Part shown: in pieces, positions 8,216 through 16,373 of the stretch
Numbering within the stretch: position 1 is the stretch's first letter
Layout: each line of letters begins with the position of its first letter
Origin: CAZBSE01 sp964494385
Lineage (GTDB): Bacteria; Actinomycetota; Humimicrobiia; Humimicrobiales; Humimicrobiaceae
Length of the DNA: 43,806 nt
Assembly (NCBI GenBank): GCA_964494385.1
Contig: CAZBSE010000016.1
Coordinates: forward strand, 1-43,806
Reading direction: 5' to 3'
Translations under genes and position numbers: made by a program
Notes under the pieces: model-generated
What the model saw: only the letters and a program-made list of their open reading frames with translations
Databases searched by the model: none
What the model was told of the DNA's origin: nothing

Positions 8216-9055
8216 GGCCAGGAAGCTGTACCGGTCGGTGCCTGCCAGGCGCTGGGAAAGCAGGATTATATTATTTCCACGCACAGGGGCCATGGGCACT
8301 GTATAGCCAGGGGCGCTGATATGAATAAAATGATGGCCGAGCTTTTTGGAAAATCTACGGGTTACTGCCGGGGCAGGGGCGGTTCGATGCATATTTTTGA
8401 TGTAGAGCTTAAAATACTGGGAGAAAATGGGATCGTAGGCGGCGGAATACCTATTTCCGTAGGGGCAGGGCTGACCTGCAGCATGGAAGGGAAAGGAAAT
8501 GTGGTGGTATGCTTCTTTGGCGACGGGGCCGCAAACAACGGAGTGTTCCACGAAGCTTTGAATATGTCAGCCATATTTAAATTACCGGTAATCTACGTTT
8601 GTGAGAACAATATGTATGCAATTTCAATGTGTTCCAACGATTCCGTAGCCTGCAGGGATATAGGGAAGAGGAGCTGCGCTTACGATATTCCGGGATATAT
8701 TATAGACGGTAGCGATCCTGTCAGTGTATATGAAACAGTTTGTGAGGCAGCGGTGCATGCAAGGGAGGGCAATGGACCGTCCCTTATTGAGGCAAAGACA
8801 TACCGGTTTTACGGCCATCATCCCAATGATCCCGCCGAGTACAGGGAAAAAGAAGAGGTTGAGTATCATAAAAACAAAAAGGACCCCCTTACCAATTTTA
8901 AAAACAGGCTGCTTGAAAAAAAAATAATAACCCCGGGTGAAATAAAGAAAATTGAAAATAAAATAAACAGCAGGATAGATAAGGCGGTCGCATTTGCACG
9001 GAAAAGTCCTCAGCCTGAGCTTGGGGAGTTTCTGGAAGAAGCGGAGAAAAATTAA
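8216..9055 (+). CDS. 2-oxoacid/acetoin dehydrogenase E1 component, alpha subunit (5' truncated by gap)
   Basis: The open frame begins directly at the gap edge (GQEAVPVGAC...), well upstream of the first available ATG, so roughly the first 40-50 residues of a normal E1 alpha are missing; 279 residues remain. It has the E1 alpha signatures THRGHGH and GRGGSMHIFD, and the thiamine-diphosphate/Mg site GDGAANNGVFHE through CENN. The enzyme decarboxylates a 2-oxoacid (pyruvate or branched-chain) or cleaves acetoin, and passes the acyl group to an E2 lipoyl carrier. The beta subunit follows 41 bases later. Substrate cannot be assigned from the sequence alone; it resembles the acetoin/pyruvate (AcoA/PdhA) group. 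Confidence 0.92.
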   Translation, partial: GQEAVPVGACQALGKQDYIISTHRGHGHCIARGADMNKMMAELFGKSTGYCRGRGGSMHIFDVELKILGENGIVGGGIPISVGAGLTCSMEGKGNVVVCFFGDGAANNGVFHEALNMSAIFKLPVIYVCENNMYAISMCSNDSVACRDIGKRSCAYDIPGYIIDGSDPVSVYETVCEAAVHAREGNGPSLIEAKTYRFYGHHPNDPAEYREKEEVEYHKNKKDPLTNFKNRLLEKKIITPGEIKKIENKINSRIDKAVAFARKSPQPELGEFLEEAEKN

Positions 9056-9096
9056 TATCGGGGGAACTCCGTTGTTTTTTACAGAAAGGGAAATTA

Positions 9097-10068
9097 ATGA
9101 GAGAAATTGAATACAGGCAGGCCATAACAGAAGCTATAACAGAAGAGATGGACAGGGACAGCAGGGTATTTTTAATTGGCGAAGATATAGGTGTTTACAA
9201 CGGCGCCTTTAAGGCATACAGGGGGCTTCTGGACAGATATGGTCCCCGGAGGGTAATCAATACCCCCATTTCGGAGAGTGTCATAATCGGTGCGGGAATA
9301 GGTGCGGCCATTACAGGATATAGACCCGTGACAGAAATTATGTTTATGGATTTTACCGCGCTGGCCATGGATCAGATTGTAAACCAGGCCGCAAAGATTG
9401 GTTTTATGACCGGCGGGGATGTAGATGTCCCCCTGGTTATAAGGACGCAGGGAGGAGTTGGAAAAGGACTTGCCGCACAGCATTCGCAGAGCCTGGAGGG
9501 GTGGTTCTATCATATCCCCGGGCTCAAGGTAGTGGTGCCTTCCACCGCCTATGATGTAAAAGGGCTGCTGAAGACAGCCATCAGAGACAGCGGTCCGGTG
9601 GTGTTTATAGAACATAAAATGATTTACCCGGTTAAGGGCGCGGTACCGGAAGCAGAGTATATGATTCCCTTTGGGAAAGCCGATATCAAGAAAAAGGGCA
9701 GCGACGTTACAATCTTTGCATACTCAAATATGGTGCTGAAGTCGCTCGAAGCCGCAGAGGAACTGGAAAGGAACGGGATTAGCTGCGAGGTCTTTGACCC
9801 CAGGACACTGGTGCCGCTGGATATGGATTTGCTTATAAATTCGGTAAAGAAAACACGCAGGCTGGTAGTGGTAAGCGAGGCCTGCAGAAGGGGTTCAGTG
9901 GCTTCGGATATAAGTGCCGAGGTGACCGAAAGAGCATTTGGATATCTTAAAGCACCGGTAAAAATAGTAGCGGGATTAAATACTCCCATTCCCTATAATT
10001 CTGCACTGGAGCGTGCCTCCATTCCCCAAAAAGATGATATTATAAAAGCGGTAAAGGGACTGCCTTAA
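9097..10068 (+). CDS. 2-oxoacid/acetoin dehydrogenase E1 component, beta subunit
   Basis: A 323-residue transketolase-like subunit, complete. It shows the usual N-terminal REIEYRQAITEA, GEDIGVYNGAFK, the MDFTALAMDQIVNQAAK segment and the C-terminal transketolase domain with FDPRTLVPLD. GAAAGGG lies seven bases before ATG 9097. It forms an alpha2-beta2 heterotetramer with the upstream subunit. No E2 (lipoyl acyltransferase) or E3 (dihydrolipoamide dehydrogenase) gene follows, because the next gene is convergent; those partners must lie in or before the gap or elsewhere. Confidence 0.93.
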   Translation: MREIEYRQAITEAITEEMDRDSRVFLIGEDIGVYNGAFKAYRGLLDRYGPRRVINTPISESVIIGAGIGAAITGYRPVTEIMFMDFTALAMDQIVNQAAKIGFMTGGDVDVPLVIRTQGGVGKGLAAQHSQSLEGWFYHIPGLKVVVPSTAYDVKGLLKTAIRDSGPVVFIEHKMIYPVKGAVPEAEYMIPFGKADIKKKGSDVTIFAYSNMVLKSLEAAEELERNGISCEVFDPRTLVPLDMDLLINSVKKTRRLVVVSEACRRGSVASDISAEVTERAFGYLKAPVKIVAGLNTPIPYNSALERASIPQKDDIIKAVKGLP

Positions 10069-10129
10069 GAGATAATTTGGCCATAATATTGTTATAGACC
10101 AGGCCGTTGTGCCTGTGTGCGGCAAATAT

Positions 10130-10555
10130 TTATCTATAAACTCTTTTTTGTACGATCCTGCCGATTATAAGATACCTGAATATTTTTCCTTTAAAACTCT
10201 TGACTGCTGCCGTTATGGCAAAGATGGCAAAGATGAACCATAGGGGAATAAAAAGGTAAATACAGGCTATGGATACAAAAAACAGGGTCCCGGGTTCGGT
10301 ACTCGAACTGGCCATAATTAAAGGCAGTGAAACAAACATAAGGATAATACCGGTAAATATAGACAGTATAAGTAGGGCAAAAAATACCAGCTGGAAAAAA
10401 ATCGCCTGAATTGCATTAAATTTAACGAACCTGGATTTTTCTTTCTGTGTAACCCATATTATTATAGGGGCAATTATCCCAATATTGGGAATTACAATTG
10501 ACAGATGGCATATAAGGGACATAAGCTTTTCTTCAGAGTTTATTTTATCATCCAT
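10130..10555 (-). CDS. DUF4870-like small integral membrane protein
   Basis: A 141-residue protein with about three to four hydrophobic segments (near 20-35, 50-80, 88-115) and the pattern SLICHLSIVIPNIGIIAPIIIW...KSRFVKFNAIQAIFFQL, typical of the DUF4870/Tic20-like family of bacterial membrane proteins of unknown function. It is transcribed alone, convergent with the E1 genes and divergent from the TetR operon. Family assignment is by pattern recognition; no function can be stated. Confidence 0.75.
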   Translation of the reverse strand: MDDKINSEEKLMSLICHLSIVIPNIGIIAPIIIWVTQKEKSRFVKFNAIQAIFFQLVFFALLILSIFTGIILMFVSLPLIMASSSTEPGTLFFVSIACIYLFIPLWFIFAIFAITAAVKSFKGKIFRYLIIGRIVQKRVYR

Positions 10556-10704
10556 TACTACTCCTTGCAGAATAAGATAACAGTTTTTATATTTAAACCG
10601 TCTTAATACGGTAATAGTCCGGAGGATCTAAGAATACTATTAACTGACGCTCATTTCAACATAATTGATAGGAGCCGGCTTCAGCTTTCGGCGGATGGAA
10701 AACA

Positions 10705-10733
10705 TTGACAGGCAGCAGGATATATATTATTAT
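10705..10733 (+). promoter_or_regulatory. Strong promoter of the TetR-ABC exporter operon
   Basis: Perfect TTGACA (10705-10710), 17-base spacer, TATTAT (10728-10733). The start point would be near 10740, inside the first operator palindrome. Confidence 0.8.
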
Positions 10734-10764
10734 AGACCACGTAGTCTATAGACCGTACAGTCTA
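10733..10764 (+). promoter_or_regulatory. Two abutting 16-bp operator palindromes (probable TetR autoregulatory site)
   Basis: TAGACCACGTAGTCTA (10733-10748) is followed with no gap by TAGACCGTACAGTCTA (10749-10764). Both share identical six-base arms, TAGACC and AGTCTA, around different self-complementary centres, ACGT and GTAC. The first overlaps the last base of the -10 box and the predicted start point; the second lies between it and the AAAGGAGG ribosome-binding site (10775-10782) of the TetR gene. Position and symmetry indicate repression of the operon by its first gene product. Confidence 0.8.
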
Positions 10765-10787
10765 AAGGTTTCCTAAAGGAGGATTAC

Positions 10788-11408
10788 ATGGCGGCGGGGG
10801 ACAAGGGATTTAAAAACAGGAAAAAATTAATGGATGCTGCACTGAATGAGTTTGGCAGTCACAGCTACAGAGAAGCTTCCCTTAACCGTATAATCAGGAA
10901 AGCACAGATCAGTAAAGGATCATTTTATTTTCATTTTAAGAATAAGAAATCCCTGTACCTTTATATGTTTGAGACTGTGGCAAAAATCAAGATAGCTTTT
11001 TTTGAAAAAAATTCCGATATGGATAGGGACTTTGCGGACAGCGACATATTCGAACTGATCAAATTGCAGTCAAGATTGGGAATAAAATTTTCAGCCAAAT
11101 ATCCGAAGTTTTATAATCTCTGGCTGAGATTCAGTAAAGAAGAGGACAGCATCAGACAGGAAATGGTCTTAAAGAAATTTAGAAAAGATATTGACCAGGC
11201 AATCGGCCCCATGGTAGAAAAATCAATGAAAGACGGAAAATTAAGAAAGGACTTTGACCAAAATACAATAACAAAAATAATTATCCATCTTCTTATAAAT
11301 TTCAGCAGCATATTTACGGTAAGTAAAAAAAGTATTGATAACGGCACGTACCTGAGTGATTTGGATAAATATATTGATTTTATAAAAAATGGTCTAGCCG
11401 GGAGGTGA
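10788..11408 (+). CDS. TetR/AcrR-family transcriptional repressor
   Basis: A 206-residue regulator with a canonical N-terminal TetR helix-turn-helix (about residues 10-55): LMDAALNEFG, then the turn before ISKGSFYFHFKNKKSLY. The C-terminal helical domain would bind an effector, unknown here. An excellent ribosome-binding site, AAAGGAGG, stands before ATG 10788. The gene heads an operon encoding an ABC exporter and is immediately downstream of a double palindrome overlapping the promoter. It most likely represses itself and the transporter until the exported compound binds. Confidence 0.93.
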   Translation: MAAGDKGFKNRKKLMDAALNEFGSHSYREASLNRIIRKAQISKGSFYFHFKNKKSLYLYMFETVAKIKIAFFEKNSDMDRDFADSDIFELIKLQSRLGIKFSAKYPKFYNLWLRFSKEEDSIRQEMVLKKFRKDIDQAIGPMVEKSMKDGKLRKDFDQNTITKIIIHLLINFSSIFTVSKKSIDNGTYLSDLDKYIDFIKNGLAGR

Positions 11409-11422
11409 AAGGACAGTACGAT

Positions 11423-12277
11423 ATGATTGAGGTAAAAGATTTATATCATAGATACGAGAAAAAAGATAAATATGCGGTCAGCGGAGTCTCCTTTAGTATT
11501 GATAAAGGAGAGATTTTCGGCTTTCTCGGTCCCAGCGGAGCAGGGAAAACAACGGTTCAGAATATAATGATAGGGATCCTTGGGCTGCAGAAAGGCGAGG
11601 TATTATATGAAGGCAAATCAATAAGAGAAATGAAGTCTGGTTTCTATAACAGAATAGGAGTTTGTTTTGAACAGTCCAATCTTTATTCAAAGCTGACCGG
11701 ATTTGAGAATTTGAGGTATTATGCGGGGCTGTTCAATGTGCCCACCAGGGACCCCATTTTGCTGCTGGAATCAGTGGGCCTTAAAGGAGCCGCCCATAAG
11801 AGAAGCGGGACCTATTCCAAGGGAATGAAGCAAAGACTGGTATTTGTAAGGTCACTTATAAATAATCCGCAGATATTGTTTCTTGATGAACCTACCGGGA
11901 GCCTGGATCCTGCACTGGCAAAAAGAATAAAGGAAATGATAATGGGTCTTAAAAAGGAAGGCATGACCATATTCCTGACCACCCATAATATGTATATTGC
12001 AGATGAGTTATGCGACCGGGTAGCTTTCATTAATGAAGGTAAGATTATTGCCGTTGATTCACCCAGAAATTTAAAACTTAAATACGGCAATAAGTCAGTA
12101 AAGGTGGAATACAGAGCAGGCGGCAAACTCGTCAGTGAAATATTTTTCCTGGAAAGGGAAAACGACCTTGATGCTTTTAATAAGATAGTAACCGGAAAGA
12201 AGGTGCAGACCATTCATTCACAGGAAGCTACATTGGAGCAGATATTTATAAAATTAACCGGCAGAGAGTTGGCATAG
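11423..12277 (+). CDS. ABC transporter ATP-binding protein (exporter)
   Basis: A nucleotide-binding subunit of about 284 residues. Walker A is GPSGAGKTT, the signature region is degenerate (YSKGMKQRL instead of LSGGQ), Walker B is ILFLDEPTGSLDP and the switch His is in LTTHN. The C-terminal 70 residues form a DUF4162-like extension seen in exporter ATPases that pair with ABC-2 permeases. ATG 11423 has AAAGGA nine bases upstream; a GTG at 11405 overlaps the TetR stop but has no usable ribosome-binding site. It pairs with the two permeases that follow, probably to export a drug, peptide or lipid. Substrate unknown. Confidence 0.93.
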   Translation: MIEVKDLYHRYEKKDKYAVSGVSFSIDKGEIFGFLGPSGAGKTTVQNIMIGILGLQKGEVLYEGKSIREMKSGFYNRIGVCFEQSNLYSKLTGFENLRYYAGLFNVPTRDPILLLESVGLKGAAHKRSGTYSKGMKQRLVFVRSLINNPQILFLDEPTGSLDPALAKRIKEMIMGLKKEGMTIFLTTHNMYIADELCDRVAFINEGKIIAVDSPRNLKLKYGNKSVKVEYRAGGKLVSEIFFLERENDLDAFNKIVTGKKVQTIHSQEATLEQIFIKLTGRELA

Positions 12278-12279
12278 CC

Positions 12280-13323
12280 ATGAAGAGGTTTATAAATCTA
12301 TTCAAGCAGGATACCAGAGTTATAATACGGAGCGGGCTCCATTATGCTGTAATCTTTGTCAGCGTGATGTTTATTATATTGATTAACTTTGTTATTCCTG
12401 AAAGCCTGGAAGTGAAAAGTAATGAATTTTTCTATGACGGCACACAGGGAAAGATCCTGGAGCCGTTTCTTCTGGCAGGAGGAGTGGAAACTGACAGCAT
12501 ATTCTCAAATTATGATGATTTTATAGGAGCCCTGGAAGAAAACGGGGACAGTATAGGTATTCAGCTGGAAGGCAGCGCGGAGAATGCCAGATTTACTATA
12601 TTTTCCCAGAATACGGAATCAATTAAGAATATCAATCTGGAAGAAGCTGTTCTGGAAAGCATCCTTGAAAACATCAGGGGGACCGTAGGGCCGCCCAATT
12701 ACAGGGTAGAAAATTTGAGGGAAGAAGCGCCTCCCATTCCCTTTAATAAGAACCTGATTCCGGTTTTTTTGACCTATGAAGTAGTAGCGCTGGGATTTTT
12801 GCTTATTGCGGTAATGATATTTCAGGAAAAAGCGGAGGGCAGCATACATGCTTATAGGGTCAGTTCTTCCGGCACCGCAATATATATCCTGTCAAAGGTT
12901 GCCATATTTACTCTGATTGCCGTATTGTATGGTGTGATTACCACGGTATCGACAGCAGGCTTTAATATTGATTATGCCGTACTTCTGCTGCTTATGATTC
13001 TTGCCAGTATTTTTATGACTCTTCTGGGCCTTCTGGTAAGTATTTTTTTCAAGAATATATCGGAATTTTTATTTGTGACCTTCGGGGTTCTCCTGATTAT
13101 GCAGCTTCCGGCTATCTCTTATATAAATCCTACATTTGCTCCCGGATTTATAAAATGGATCCCCATGTACCCTGTACTGTTCGGCCTCAGGGAAGCCCTT
13201 TTTTCGACAGGTAAACAGAATTACCTTTTTCCTTACCTGATAACGCTGATAGCGGGGATCGTAATAATATTTGCGGCATGCTACTTTGCGGTTAGAAAGA
13301 GACTTATGAGGAGTGGATTGTAA
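12280..13323 (+). CDS. ABC-2 type transporter permease
   Basis: A 347-residue permease with one N-terminal helix (about 18-38), a large extracytoplasmic domain (about 40-160) and a five- to six-helix C-terminal membrane domain (about 163-340). This is the ABC-2 layout. It begins two bases after the ATPase stop and overlaps the next permease by one base (stop/start TAATG), so the two are translationally coupled and likely form a heterodimeric channel. Extracytoplasmic domain is divergent, giving no substrate clue. Confidence 0.88.
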   Translation: MKRFINLFKQDTRVIIRSGLHYAVIFVSVMFIILINFVIPESLEVKSNEFFYDGTQGKILEPFLLAGGVETDSIFSNYDDFIGALEENGDSIGIQLEGSAENARFTIFSQNTESIKNINLEEAVLESILENIRGTVGPPNYRVENLREEAPPIPFNKNLIPVFLTYEVVALGFLLIAVMIFQEKAEGSIHAYRVSSSGTAIYILSKVAIFTLIAVLYGVITTVSTAGFNIDYAVLLLLMILASIFMTLLGLLVSIFFKNISEFLFVTFGVLLIMQLPAISYINPTFAPGFIKWIPMYPVLFGLREALFSTGKQNYLFPYLITLIAGIVIIFAACYFAVRKRLMRSGL

Positions 13324-14324
13324 TGTTTAAAAGAATATTAAATTTTTTCCTCAGGGATATAAGCGGTTTTTTCAGGGACAATATATTTATTCTTATGATT
13401 TTAATGCCTATCCTGATAGTGATAATAATAAGATTTTTCATTCCTACTGTGGAAACCAGCTCAATATCATTTGCGGTAGATGACAGTGTTGGGCAAGAGT
13501 TTGCAAGCATGCTTGAGGACTACGGGAATATTGTTGAGTATGATAGTCCGGAAAGGGTAAAAGAGAGAGTCGGCGGCACCGATGATATCATCGGAATAAC
13601 CAGAGACGGGGATCAGTATGTAATTATACTTGAAGGCAATGAGAAAGAGGAGATAAAGGAAATTGCTGCAATAGTAATAGACGATATCTTAAGAGAAGAA
13701 CCGGCGGCAGAGATTATCCATCGTCAGGTAGGCAGTTCGAAATCCCTTTTCAGGGAATATTCGGCAATCATGGCGGTGCTTATGATAATATTTATACAGG
13801 GGATGCTCATGGCATTCTATATTATAGAGGAAAAAGAGAGCAAGGTAATCTATGCCATTGCCGTTTCTCCCCTGAGGCTATGGGAGTATATTTTTGCAAG
13901 ATGGCTTTTGGTAGCCATAACCGGCACAGTGGTATCAATTATTGCAAGCCTTATACTAATGGGGACCTCTGTCAGCTACATGCTGCTGCTTGTAGGGGCT
14001 GTTTTTTCAAGCAGTCTGGCAATGGTAGTGGGCCTTCTAATCGGAGGGCTGGCCGGCAATCAGATAAGCGGAATAGCTATAATGAAAGTTTTAAACCTGG
14101 TAATCTTTTTAGTTCCTTTGGGTGCTATTTTTGTTCATGATCCCTACCAATATTTTTTCTATCCTTTTCCTAATTACTGGGTGTTCAGGATTCTTAAGAA
14201 TATTTTTATAGGTACCGGAAGCACCGGAGATTTCTGGCTGAGCTGCGGGATCACGCTGGTTTCATCGATTATTATACTGGTAATACTGCTGCCCTTCTTA
14301 AAAAGAAGGATACAGATAAGATAG
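13323..14324 (+). CDS. ABC-2 type transporter permease (second subunit)
   Basis: A 333-residue permease with the same layout as its upstream neighbour: first helix about 17-38, extracytoplasmic domain about 40-145, then six predicted helices. The motif EEKESKVIYAIAVSPLR around 157-175 is the cytoplasmic coupling segment typical of ABC-2 permeases. Likely the partner of the preceding permease; last gene of the TetR-regulated operon. No clear terminator is seen in the 124 bases that follow. Confidence 0.88.
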   Translation: MFKRILNFFLRDISGFFRDNIFILMILMPILIVIIIRFFIPTVETSSISFAVDDSVGQEFASMLEDYGNIVEYDSPERVKERVGGTDDIIGITRDGDQYVIILEGNEKEEIKEIAAIVIDDILREEPAAEIIHRQVGSSKSLFREYSAIMAVLMIIFIQGMLMAFYIIEEKESKVIYAIAVSPLRLWEYIFARWLLVAITGTVVSIIASLILMGTSVSYMLLLVGAVFSSSLAMVVGLLIGGLAGNQISGIAIMKVLNLVIFLVPLGAIFVHDPYQYFFYPFPNYWVFRILKNIFIGTGSTGDFWLSCGITLVSSIIILVILLPFLKRRIQIR

Positions 14325-14448
14325 GAAATAATAAAAAGCTTAAAAAAGCTTGAAAGTAACATATCTCATATCCACACTGATAAAAAACATAAAAATTAAT
14401 TTAATTCTGGTATATAATTGTTCCATATAATAGAAATAGTTTTTTATT

Positions 14449-14754
14449 ATGGAAAAATTTTTATTAAGATTAAGCAGGATAACGGCATATATACTTATAA
14501 TCCTTTTAATTCTGATAATAATAACCGGCTACCGCCAAACGGGGCATTTTACTTTTATATCCAGGGGGATGGCAAATACTCTTCATCAGGTATATTTAAA
14601 TGTAGCCTTCCTGCTGGTGGCTTCTATACATGCTCTTACCGCCATCAGGCGTGCCCTTATAAGAAACAGGGTAAAGGGAATATACATTGATGTCCTCCTG
14701 ATAGTACTGGGAATTTTATTTGTAGGCGGGTTTTCATACTTTACCTTTTTTTAG
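14449..14754 (+). CDS. Small membrane protein with paired histidines (possible b-heme subunit)
   Basis: A 101-residue protein with three hydrophobic helices (about 10-30, 42-65, 79-100). Helix 2 contains LHQVYLNVAFLLVASIHAL, with two His 15 positions apart on the same helix, a spacing compatible with ligands near opposite membrane faces as in b-type cytochromes. Another His lies in helix 1/2 (GHF). It immediately precedes the sulfite-oxidase-fold gene (20-base gap) and resembles the 64-residue protein that follows it. I infer an electron-transfer membrane partner, loosely analogous to MsrQ/YedZ. No family name is certain. Confidence 0.65.
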   Translation: MEKFLLRLSRITAYILIILLILIIITGYRQTGHFTFISRGMANTLHQVYLNVAFLLVASIHALTAIRRALIRNRVKGIYIDVLLIVLGILFVGGFSYFTFF

Positions 14755-14774
14755 AATAAGTTCCGGGAGTCAAG

Positions 14775-15956
14775 GTGAAAAAGAAACTAATAATAATTTT
14801 AATCTCAGCGGCAGTAGTGGCTGCCCTGGCTTTCTTTATCTATTATATATATCAGAACGAAGCCGGAAAAGTTGCGGGGGAAGAACTCTTCATTCCGGAG
14901 GATATTAACGTGGACCGGATTGAAAACGATCTGGAATTTGCCAAAGCAATACCGGAATACAGGATGCTCTTTACCGGCCTTCTGGAGCAGGAACTGGATA
15001 TTTCTTTTTATGAGATTTTAGATAGATATATGGACAGAACAGAAACATTTACTGCAACAGGGATACGTTCGGATGGTGAAGTGGTCGATCTGGAATTTAC
15101 AGGCATCAAACTGGACCATATTTTAAATGACCTGAAATTTAAACATGGGATAGAAAACGTCATAATCTACGCAACGGACCTGTATGCAGCGGATCTTGAC
15201 ATTAAAACGCTGCAGGACGGCAGCGTTTATCTGGTATGGAAAAAAGAGGGCCAGTATTTAAATCCCACCGCAGACGGCATATTAAAAATAGTGGTGGATA
15301 ACGGCCCGACCAATAAATGGGTAAAGAATCCTGTGCTTTTTGATTTCATAACTGAATTTGATGATCTGGTGTCCCTGGCTGACAGGCTGGAAGCAGAAGC
15401 AATTGATTTTGTTTCAATACAGAATTTCTTCACTCTATCCCTGGGTTATACTCCGGAAATTGATATGGACCGGTGGAGCTTGAAGATAAGGGGCCTGATA
15501 GAAAATCCTTTGGAACTGAGTTATTCCGATATTTTAGATATGCCCCAGTCTTCGGTATTGGCCACTCTGGAAACCATATCCAATCCTCAGGGCGGAAATC
15601 TAATCGGAAATGCGGTATGGACAGGAGTTCCTTTTGATTACATTCTGGAGCAGGTGGTTCCGGAGGAAGATGCACAGGAGGTAGTTTTTTACTGCGATGA
15701 CGGATATTCTACCAGCTTGACCATTGATGAAGCACTTGGAGAAGGAGTAATGCTGGCTTATAAGATGAATGGAAAAGACCTGACCGTGGAGCACGGTTTT
15801 CCGGTCAGAATGGTAGTGCCGGGAAAATATGGGATGAAATGGCCGAAATGGATCAATTTTGTGGAACTGGTTGATTATGACTATAAAGGCTACTGGGAGC
15901 AGAGGGGCTGGTCGGATTATGCTGGAAGGGACCGGCCCGAAGACAGATCCGATTAA
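14775..15956 (+). CDS. Sulfite-oxidase-fold (molybdopterin-domain) protein lacking the Mo-ligand cysteine
   Basis: A 393-residue exported or membrane-anchored protein with a signal/anchor helix (5-25). The C-terminal half (about 230-380) is an Oxidored_molyb domain: NPQGGNLIGNAVWTGVP (270-286), DDGYSTSL, MNGKDL, EHGFPVRMVVPGKYGMKWPKW (339-359), GYWEQRGWS. The position where the family has the molybdenum-binding Cys (TLECxSN) reads TLETISN, with Thr267 (ACC). A Cys is present at 307 (FYCDDG). The N-terminal half (about 90-190) looks like a degraded second copy of the same fold (LEFTGIKLDHIL, VIIYATDLYAADL). The start is GTG 14775 with GGGAG upstream. It lies between two small His-bearing membrane proteins. 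Catalysis by normal Mo ligation is doubtful. Confidence 0.85.
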   Translation: MKKKLIIILISAAVVAALAFFIYYIYQNEAGKVAGEELFIPEDINVDRIENDLEFAKAIPEYRMLFTGLLEQELDISFYEILDRYMDRTETFTATGIRSDGEVVDLEFTGIKLDHILNDLKFKHGIENVIIYATDLYAADLDIKTLQDGSVYLVWKKEGQYLNPTADGILKIVVDNGPTNKWVKNPVLFDFITEFDDLVSLADRLEAEAIDFVSIQNFFTLSLGYTPEIDMDRWSLKIRGLIENPLELSYSDILDMPQSSVLATLETISNPQGGNLIGNAVWTGVPFDYILEQVVPEEDAQEVVFYCDDGYSTSLTIDEALGEGVMLAYKMNGKDLTVEHGFPVRMVVPGKYGMKWPKWINFVELVDYDYKGYWEQRGWSDYAGRDRPEDRSD

Positions 15957-15991
15957 GACTTTTGCAGATTATAATTTTTTAAAGGGAGAAT

Positions 15992-16186
15992 ATGATTAAT
16001 CTGATTATAATTTTAGGAGCGGTGACTTTTGCTTTACTTATGGCCACTTTAGTAATGCAGATTTTATTCAGGTCAAGAAGAAAAAAGACATTCTATAAGC
16101 TCCATCAGAATTTTGCCATAGCAACGATTATACTGGCTGCTGTACATGGAACTGCTGCACTGCTTTATTTCTTTAATCTTATTTAA
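15992..16186 (+). CDS. Tiny two-helix membrane protein with paired histidines
   Basis: A 64-residue protein with two hydrophobic helices (about 3-25 and 40-63). The second contains LHQNFAIATIILAAVHG, two His 14 residues apart on one helix, suitable for heme b binding in the membrane. A strong AAAGGGAG precedes ATG 15992. The LHQ...H pattern matches that in the 101-residue protein upstream of the molybdopterin-fold gene, suggesting that the two small proteins are related parts of one membrane redox assembly. Too small to function alone as a transporter. Confidence 0.7.
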   Translation: MINLIIILGAVTFALLMATLVMQILFRSRRKKTFYKLHQNFAIATIILAAVHGTAALLYFFNLI

Positions 16187-16373
16187 CTGCAGCGGCAATT
16201 ACTTAAGCTCTATGGTGGCTGTGCTTCTTCCGCCGCAATATATTTATATTGTATCATGTTCCTATATCTGTTATAAATTTTAATAGTGGAAAACTGGAGT
16301 TATAGAATTATTAATTATTTAGTTATAGAATATTGTAGAATTTTACAGTCGATTTACCGGACAGGTAAGGAAT

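Noticed and set aside
8096..8551. Open frame on the minus strand spanning the N run
   Set aside because: It is an antisense shadow of the E1 alpha gene joined through ambiguous bases; no ribosome-binding site or family resemblance.
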